A DNA stretch of 64,000 nt, from contig JAIXWG010000049.1 of assembly GCA_027482245.1 (NCBI GenBank), forward strand, positions 62,001 to 126,000. The letters run 5' to 3'. The position numbers were made by a program, and so were the translations under genes. The notes beneath the pieces are model-generated. The model saw only the letters and a program-made list of their open reading frames with translations, did no database searches and was not told where the DNA came from. Numbering within the stretch: the stretch's first letter is position 1; every line of letters starts with the position of its first letter. This stretch comes from Acetobacteraceae bacterium. GTDB lineage: Bacteria > Pseudomonadota > Alphaproteobacteria > Acetobacterales > Acetobacteraceae. Below, in pieces: positions 59,099-64,000 of this stretch.

Positions 59099-61161
59099 CG
59101 GCGCTGTCGCTGACCGTCGCGGGGGCCGCGGTGGATGACGCCAATCGCGGCATCGCGCGGATGGACCCGGATGCGATGGCGCAGCTCAGATGCCGGATCG
59201 GCGACGTGCTGGCGATCGAGGGCAAGCGCGTGGCCCATGCGCGGGCGCTGCCGCTGCCGGTGGCGGCGCGCGGCGGCGGGCGCATCGCGCTGGATGGCGT
59301 GACGCGCGGCAATGCGGGTGCGGCGCTGGGGGAGGCCGTGACGGTGCGCGCGGCGGGGGATGTGCCGGCGGCCACGCGCGTGACGCTGGGCGGCCCGGCC
59401 ATCAAGCCCGGGCTGATCGCGCTGGGGCGGGTGCTGGAGGGCATGCCGCTCGCCGCCGGGGACAGCCTGCGCATCGCGCTGCCGGGGGGGCGAGAGGCCG
59501 CGCTGCGCGTGCAATCCGTGCAGCCCGCCAGCCCCGCCATGGTGCAGGCGGGCACGGCGGTGGTGCTGGAAGGCGCCGCGGCGCCGGCCGCCGCCGGGGG
59601 CGTGCGCTACGAGGATCTCGGCGGCCTGTCCCGCGTGGTGGAGCGGATCCGGGAGGTGGTGGAACTGCCGCTCCGCCATCGCGACGCCTTCGCGCGGCTC
59701 GGCATCTCGCCACCGCGCGGCGTGCTGCTGGTGGGGCCGCCGGGCACGGGCAAGACGCTGATCGCGCGCGCGGTGGCGACGGAAAGCCGCGCCGCCTTCA
59801 TCGCGGTGAACGGGCCGGAGATCATGGACCGCTACTACGGCGCCAGCGAGGGGGCGCTGCGGTCGGTGTTCGAGCGTGCGCGCAAGGAAGCGCCCGCCAT
59901 CGTCTTCATCGACGAGTTGGACGCGATCGCGCCGCGCCGCGACGGGTTGTCCGGCGAGAAGCAGGTGGAGAAGCGCATCGTCGCGCAGCTGCTGACCTTG
60001 ATGGACGGCCTTGGCGAGCGGGGCGACGTGGTGGTGCTGGCAGCCACCAACCTGGCCGACAGCCTGGACCCCGCGCTGCGCCGGCCGGGGCGCTTCGACC
60101 GGGAAATCCGCGTCGATCCGCCGGATGAGGACGGGCGGCGGGAGATCCTGGGCGTGCACACGCGCGCCATGCCACTGGCCGGCGATGTGGACCTCGGCGT
60201 GCTGGCCGGGCTGACGGCGGGGTATGTGGGCGCGGATCTCGCCGCGCTCTGCCGGGAAGCGGCCATCGCGGCGCTGCGGCGCGCGGGCGCGCTGGAGGAG
60301 GCGGAGATCGCGCCGGGCCTGGCCGTGACTCAGGCGGATTTCGCGGAGGCGCTGGCCGGCATCGTGCCGAGCGCGCTGCGGGAATCCCACCTGGAGATGC
60401 CGCGCGGCGGCTGGGGCGATGTCGCGGGGATGGAGGCGCTGCGCGGCACGCTGGAACGCGCGGTGCTGTGGCCGCTGCGCCACCCCGGCGCCTTCGCCCG
60501 CATGGGACTGCGGCCGCCGCGCGGCGTGCTGCTCCATGGCGCGCCGGGCACGGGCAAGACCTTGCTGGCCCGCGCGCTGGCGGCGGAGGCGGGGATCGCC
60601 TTCATCGCGGTGCGGGGCGCGGAGCTGCTCTCCCCCTGGCAGGGGACCTCGGAAGCGGCGCTGCGGCGCGTCTTCGACCGGGCGCGGCAGTCGCGGCCCT
60701 GCCTGGTGTTCTTCGACGAGATCGACTGCATCGCGGGGCGCCGCGGCGGTGGCGATGGCGCGACGGTGGAACGGATGGTGGCGACGCTGCTGGCGGAACT
60801 CGACGGCATCTCGGACCCGCCGGGGATCGTGGTGCTGGGCGCGACGAACCGCGCCGATGCGATGGACCCCGCCCTGCTGCGCCCGGGGCGCTTCGACCTG
60901 GTGGTGCGGATGGAAGCGCCGGGGCTGGCGGCGCGCCGCGCGATCCTCGGCCTGCATGCGGGGCGGATGCCGCTCGGCCCGGACGTGGACCTGGATGCGC
61001 TGGCGGCGGCGAGCGACGGGATGGTGGGCGCGGACCTCGCGGGCCTCTGCCGGCGCGCGGCGCTGGCGGCGATGGCGGAAGGCGCGGACCCGATGACGGT
61101 GGCGGTGGCGGCGCGGCACTTCGCGCAAGCGATCGAGACGACAGGGGAGGATGCGCCATGA
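59095..61161 (+). CDS. CDC48/p97-type AAA+ ATPase with two AAA domains
   Basis: 688 residues. An N-domain (about 1-160) with DDANRGIARMDPDAMAQL as in CDC48/VAT precedes two complete ATPase modules. D1: Walker A GPPGTGKT (214-221), Walker B IVFIDELDAI (269-278), arginine-finger region LRRPGRFDREI. D2: Walker A GAPGTGKT (482-489), Walker B LVFFDEIDCI (537-546), LLRPGRFDLVV. Pore loops are MDRYYGASE and LSPWQGTSE. Such unfoldases pull proteins through a hexameric ring. Lying between gvpG and a GvpL-J fusion, it probably remodels vesicle proteins. Confidence 0.92.
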   Translation: MTALSLTVAGAAVDDANRGIARMDPDAMAQLRCRIGDVLAIEGKRVAHARALPLPVAARGGGRIALDGVTRGNAGAALGEAVTVRAAGDVPAATRVTLGGPAIKPGLIALGRVLEGMPLAAGDSLRIALPGGREAALRVQSVQPASPAMVQAGTAVVLEGAAAPAAAGGVRYEDLGGLSRVVERIREVVELPLRHRDAFARLGISPPRGVLLVGPPGTGKTLIARAVATESRAAFIAVNGPEIMDRYYGASEGALRSVFERARKEAPAIVFIDELDAIAPRRDGLSGEKQVEKRIVAQLLTLMDGLGERGDVVVLAATNLADSLDPALRRPGRFDREIRVDPPDEDGRREILGVHTRAMPLAGDVDLGVLAGLTAGYVGADLAALCREAAIAALRRAGALEEAEIAPGLAVTQADFAEALAGIVPSALRESHLEMPRGGWGDVAGMEALRGTLERAVLWPLRHPGAFARMGLRPPRGVLLHGAPGTGKTLLARALAAEAGIAFIAVRGAELLSPWQGTSEAALRRVFDRARQSRPCLVFFDEIDCIAGRRGGGDGATVERMVATLLAELDGISDPPGIVVLGATNRADAMDPALLRPGRFDLVVRMEAPGLAARRAILGLHAGRMPLGPDVDLDALAAASDGMVGADLAGLCRRAALAAMAEGADPMTVAVAARHFAQAIETTGEDAP

Positions 61162-62138
61162 CGGCGGAGTTGCGGCTGCTCGGCATCGCGCCGGGTGAGG
61201 CGGCGGGGCCGCTGCTGGCGCGGATGGAAGCGCTGCCCGGCCCACGCATGGCGATGCTGCGCGCGGGCGCGGTCGCGGCGCTGATGCAGGAAGCGGAGCC
61301 GCCGGCCCAGGCGCTGCTGCTGGCGAAGGACCGCGCCGGGCTGCTGCGGAAGCTGGCGGCGCTGCAGCGGCGGCTGGAGGCCGGCTGCATGGCGGGGCCC
61401 TTCCTGCCCGCCGATCCCGGCGCCGCGACCCTGCCGGCGGAAACCTGGCCCGCTTTGCTGGCCGCGCAAGCGGAGGCGGCGGCGCGGGCGCTGGCGGATC
61501 ATGGCGGGACGCATCAGTGGGACGTGATCCTGCGCTGGTCGGCGGGCAGCGTGCTGGCGCCGGCGCGGGACGGGATGAGGGGCCTCGGCAAGGCCGCGCT
61601 GGCGGCGACCGTCTCCGGCCTGCTGGCGGAAGCGCGGATGGCGCGGCTGGCGGCGCTGCGGGCGGCGCTGGCGGGGCGCGTGCTGGCGGTGGCGGAAGCG
61701 TCACCGGTGGCGGAGGACACGGCGGTCGGGCTCACGGTGCGCGTGGTGGCGGGCGGCGAGGCCGCGATCGAAGCCGCGTTGCTGGCCATGCCGGGTGAGC
61801 TGACACGCGACGTCGCTGCGGATTTGCGCGGGCCGCTGCCGCCCCTCTCCTTCGCCGCGGCGCGCGTGGCGGCGGTGCCGGCGGATGCGATCGACCGGGC
61901 CTGGAGCCTGCTGGAACTGCCGGATGCGGTGGCACCGGCGGAGCTGCAGCGGCGATGGCGTGGCCTGGCCGGGCGGCTCCATCCCGATCAGCGCGGGCCG
62001 GATGCCGATCCCGGGCGCTTCGCGGAAGCCGCCGAGGCCTACCGCCTGCTGCACAGCCTGGCGGGCGGGGGGGAGGTGCGGCGCGCGGCACTGGCCAGCC
62101 GCGATGCCTGCCGCCTGCTGCTGCCGGAGTCGCTGTGA
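61158..62138 (+). CDS. GvpL/F-like protein fused to a C-terminal J-domain
   Basis: 326 residues. The first ~240 resemble GvpF/L (LLLAKDRAGLLRKLAALQRRLEAGCMAGPFLPADP; THQWDVILRWSAG; RVVAGGEAAIEAALLAMPG). From about 246 a J-domain begins: DRAWSLLELPDAVAPAELQRRWRGLAGRLHPDQRG, with the HPD tripeptide at 275-277, then FAEAAEAYRLLHSLA. The HPD motif stimulates Hsp70 (DnaK) ATPase. The fusion would bring Hsp70 to GvpA-type clients. It overlaps the CDC48-type gene by 4 nt. Confidence 0.85.
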   Translation: MTAELRLLGIAPGEAAGPLLARMEALPGPRMAMLRAGAVAALMQEAEPPAQALLLAKDRAGLLRKLAALQRRLEAGCMAGPFLPADPGAATLPAETWPALLAAQAEAAARALADHGGTHQWDVILRWSAGSVLAPARDGMRGLGKAALAATVSGLLAEARMARLAALRAALAGRVLAVAEASPVAEDTAVGLTVRVVAGGEAAIEAALLAMPGELTRDVAADLRGPLPPLSFAAARVAAVPADAIDRAWSLLELPDAVAPAELQRRWRGLAGRLHPDQRGPDADPGRFAEAAEAYRLLHSLAGGGEVRRAALASRDACRLLLPESL

Positions 62139-62881
62139 TGGACGGTCTCTACGCCTATGCCGTGCTGCCGGCGGATGCCGCGCTGCCCGGCGATGTCGCC
62201 GCCATCCTGCCCGGTGCCGGCTTCGCCCTGGTGCGCGCCGGGGCCTGCGCGGCGCTGGTCAGCGTCGTGCCGCGCGCGCCCTTCGAGGCCGGGCCGGACA
62301 GCCGGGGCAACGATCCCGCCTGGGTCGCGGCGCGCGCCGCGGCGCATCATGCCGTGGTGGCCTCCCTGCCGGGGGCGGTGCTGCCGCTGGCCTTCGGGGC
62401 GCTGTTCTCCGGCGCGGCGCCGCTGGCCGATTGGCTGGCAGCGCGGGAGGAAGCGCTGGCCGCGGCGCTGGCGCAGGTGGATGGCTGCGCCGAATGCACC
62501 GTGAAGCTGGAGGAAGACCCCACCCGCCACGCCGCCTGGCTGGACGCGCATGACGAGAACCTGCGCGACCTGGCGCGGCGCGCGCGGGAAGCCTCGGCCG
62601 GCACGGCCTTCCTGCTGGCCCGGTCGCGGGAGAAGCGGATGGCGGAAGCGCGGGCGGCTCGCCACGCGATGATGGCGCGGGACGTCGCGGCCCGGCTCGG
62701 CCGGCACGCGCATGTCATGCCGGAACCGCTGACGGCGCTGGTGCGCCGGGCGGATTTGCCGGCGCTGCTGGATGAGGTGGCGGAGACGGCACGGGGGCTC
62801 GCCGACAGCGGGATCGCGCTGCGGCTCGTCGGGCCCTGGCCACCCTATGCCTTCGCGCGGGCGGCGCTGTCCCATGCGTGA
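62138..62881 (+). CDS. gvpL: GvpF/GvpL-family gas vesicle protein
   Basis: 247 residues. MDGLYAYAVLPAD, AAHHAVVASLPGAVLPLAFGALFSG, CTVKLEEDPTRHAAWLD and the final LRLVGPWPPYAFARAAL are GvpF/L features. Its ATG lies in the stop of the J-domain fusion (TGATG). Three family members in one cluster suggest separate roles or a complex, as proposed for GvpF/L in other bacteria. Confidence 0.9.
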   Translation: MDGLYAYAVLPADAALPGDVAAILPGAGFALVRAGACAALVSVVPRAPFEAGPDSRGNDPAWVAARAAAHHAVVASLPGAVLPLAFGALFSGAAPLADWLAAREEALAAALAQVDGCAECTVKLEEDPTRHAAWLDAHDENLRDLARRAREASAGTAFLLARSREKRMAEARAARHAMMARDVAARLGRHAHVMPEPLTALVRRADLPALLDEVAETARGLADSGIALRLVGPWPPYAFARAALSHA

Positions 62882-63095
62882 CGGGCTGAAGGAATCCCTG
62901 CCGCCGTTGGGCACGCAGCCGCAGGCGCTGGTCGATGTGCTGGACCGGCTGCTGGACACGGGCGTGGTGGTGGATGGGCAGATCGTGCTGTCGCTGGCGG
63001 GCGTCGATCTCGTCCATGTCGGGCTGCGGGCGCTGCTCGCCTCCGTCGATCGCGCGGCCTGCCTGACGGCGTCGCGGCCGGAGGCGCTGCCATGA
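62874..63095 (+). CDS. gvpS: GvpA-family minor gas vesicle protein (GvpS/GvpM type)
   Basis: 73 residues. ALVDVLDRLLDTGVVVDGQIVLSLAGVDLVHVGLRALLASVDRA matches the GvpS/GvpM branch of the GvpA family, in which LSLAGVDLV and GLRALLASV replace the major-subunit sequence. It overlaps gvpL by 8 nt and gvpK by 4 nt. It is likely a minor shell or nucleation subunit. Confidence 0.88.
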   Translation: MRDGLKESLPPLGTQPQALVDVLDRLLDTGVVVDGQIVLSLAGVDLVHVGLRALLASVDRAACLTASRPEALP

Positions 63096-63397
63096 TCGGC
63101 GTGCAGGAAGCACCGGTGCGGGAGGCGCCGCCCCTCGCGCGCATCGCGCTGGATCCCGCGACGGTGGAGCAGGACCTGGCGCGGCTGGTGCTGACGCTGG
63201 TCGAACTGGTGCGGCGGCTGATGGAAGGCCAGGCGCTGCGGCGGCTGGAAGCCGGCACGGTGACGGCGGAGGAGGCGGAGCGCCTCGGCCTCGGCCTGAT
63301 GCAGCTGCGGGGCGCGGTGGAGACGCTGTGCGGGCGGCTCGGCATCGCGCCGGAGGATCTCAACCTCGATCTCGGCCCGCTGGGCCGGTTGCTCTGA
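63092..63397 (+). CDS. gvpK: Gas vesicle protein GvpK
   Basis: 101 residues. VEQDLARLVLTLVELVRRLMEGQALRRLEAGTVTAEEAERLGLGLMQLRGAVETLC and the invariant end DLNLDLGPLGRLL are diagnostic of GvpK, an accessory factor with two helices. The ATG overlaps the gvpS stop. The next gene starts 12 nt later. Confidence 0.94.
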   Translation: MIGVQEAPVREAPPLARIALDPATVEQDLARLVLTLVELVRRLMEGQALRRLEAGTVTAEEAERLGLGLMQLRGAVETLCGRLGIAPEDLNLDLGPLGRLL

Positions 63398-63409
63398 AGG
63401 GCGAAGCCG

Positions 63410-64000
63410 ATGCGGGTTCCCGGCGGGACGGAATTGGGGCGGTGGCTGGCGGGCAGCACGGCGCTGGCCAGCGCGGCGCTGCTGGGCTGGGCAGTGCTGC
63501 GGCCGCAGCCGGTGATGCCGGCAGGCGCATCGATGGCGGCGGCCGATCCGGCGGCGCTGGTGGCGGCGCTGACGGCGGGTGACCGCGGCGCGCTGGTGGA
63601 GGATCTGCGCGGCGTGGCGGCGCTGCTGCAGGGGCCTGACCTGCCTCTGCCCGCGCGGGTCGCGCGGGCGCGGCTGGAAGCGGTGGCGGCGGCGGAGGAC
63701 CGGCGGGCGCAGGAAGCGCCGCCGGCCTTGGTGCTGACATCGCTGGTGCAGCGGCTGGACGGCACGGTCGCGGCGCTGCGCGAACAGGGGCGGTCCGGCC
63801 CCATCGACCTGCGGCTGCTGCTGGCGGCGGGGCTGGCGCTGGCCGCCGCGCTGGCGGCGCTGGCGGGCGGCGCGGCGCGGGATGCCGCGCGCGATGGCGC
63901 GGCGGGCGAGCAGGCGGCGATCGCCGGCGCTCTGGCCACGGCGCAGGAGGCAGCGCGGCAGATGGAGGCCGTGGCACGGGGGGCGGAGGCGCGGCTGGTG
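63410..64000 (+). CDS. Membrane protein of unknown function (3' end beyond window)
   Basis: 197 residues visible, no stop before the window end. AAGGG lies about 8 nt before the ATG. One hydrophobic helix is at about 14-32 (STALASAALLGWAVL), then a ~100-residue helical, probably periplasmic part, a second helix at about 130-150 (LRLLLAAGLALAAALAALAGG), then a heptad-like cytosolic region (QAAIAGALATAQEAARQMEAVARGAEARL). The topology resembles a chemoreceptor-like or sensor membrane protein. It follows gvpK by 12 nt, so it may belong to the operon. Confidence 0.65.
   Translation, partial: MRVPGGTELGRWLAGSTALASAALLGWAVLRPQPVMPAGASMAAADPAALVAALTAGDRGALVEDLRGVAALLQGPDLPLPARVARARLEAVAAAEDRRAQEAPPALVLTSLVQRLDGTVAALREQGRSGPIDLRLLLAAGLALAAALAALAGGAARDAARDGAAGEQAAIAGALATAQEAARQMEAVARGAEARLV

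Noticed and set aside
54896..61704. Long minus-strand open frames (over 1100 codons each) opposite the gas vesicle genes.
   Set aside because: Low-complexity Arg/Ala/Pro/His translations caused by GC-rich third positions; the plus strand carries recognisable gvp families with overlapping starts and stops.

Overview
The window is a GC-rich (roughly 70 %) proteobacterial chromosome segment with very dense, often overlapping genes. The gene content suggests an alphaproteobacterium of the Acetobacteraceae (Roseomonas-like): many solute-binding proteins with Tat-like leaders, two orphan Bug-type (tripartite tricarboxylate) binding proteins, DUF2849 and DUF934 next to sulfite reductase, DUF1289, and a biliverdin-type phytochrome. 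This taxonomic call is inference. No tRNA, rRNA, CRISPR array, insertion sequence or phage gene was seen.

Layout. (1) 1-7.9 kb, minus strand: an IclR regulator leads an operon with a fused hydantoinase A/B (oxoprolinase-type) protein and a Dpp-type ABC importer that runs off the left edge; a 17-bp palindrome sits over the regulator's start. (2) 7.9-16 kb: CorA, a methyltransferase, a PrpD/SDR/Bug catabolic set, a flavoprotein translationally coupled to a DUF1289 protein, and a second Bug protein. (3) 16.2-19.9 kb: a large RTX protein. (4) 19.9-32.8 kb, minus strand: a long catabolic operon (enoyl-CoA hydratase, Gfo/Idh, Dpp importer with its two ATPases at opposite ends, SDR, an HcnABC/opine-oxidase-like three-subunit dehydrogenase, and an old-yellow-enzyme/FeS flavoprotein), divergent from a CoA-transferase and a MaoC hydratase. 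(5) 34.9-44.8 kb: a TRAP transporter, an MsbA-like exporter, and a sulfur assimilation block (cysK, cysteine-free Rrf2 regulator, cobA, DUF2849, cysI, DUF934). (6) 44.9-50.2 kb: a chemoreceptor and a tricarballylate locus (GntR regulator, tcuA, tcuB).

(7) 50.2-54.7 kb, minus strand, is the most interesting part: a light-sensing operon of a PAS-GAF-PHY phytochrome, a STAS protein, a cytoplasmic chemoreceptor-like protein without membrane or sensor domain, heme oxygenase, and a ferredoxin-dependent bilin reductase. The phytochrome has no kinase and carries both possible bilin cysteines: an N-terminal Cys16 as in bacteriophytochromes and a GAF Cys259 aligned with the cyanobacterial/plant attachment site. 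Together with the bilin reductase this suggests a reduced bilin chromophore and output through STAS or the chemoreceptor-like coiled coil.

(8) 54.9-64 kb, plus strand, divergent from the phytochrome operon: a gas vesicle cluster (unknown gene, gvpN, small basic protein, gvpO, gvpJ, Hsp20/GvpH-like, gvpF, gvpG, a CDC48-type double AAA+ ATPase, a GvpL fused to a J-domain, another gvpL/F, gvpS, gvpK, and a membrane protein cut by the window end). It has an unusual set of chaperone-like factors, and no canonical GvpA is visible. The head-to-head arrangement suggests, but does not prove, light-regulated buoyancy.

Five copies of a GC-rich palindromic element (two variants) lie between genes and look like a dispersed repeat family.
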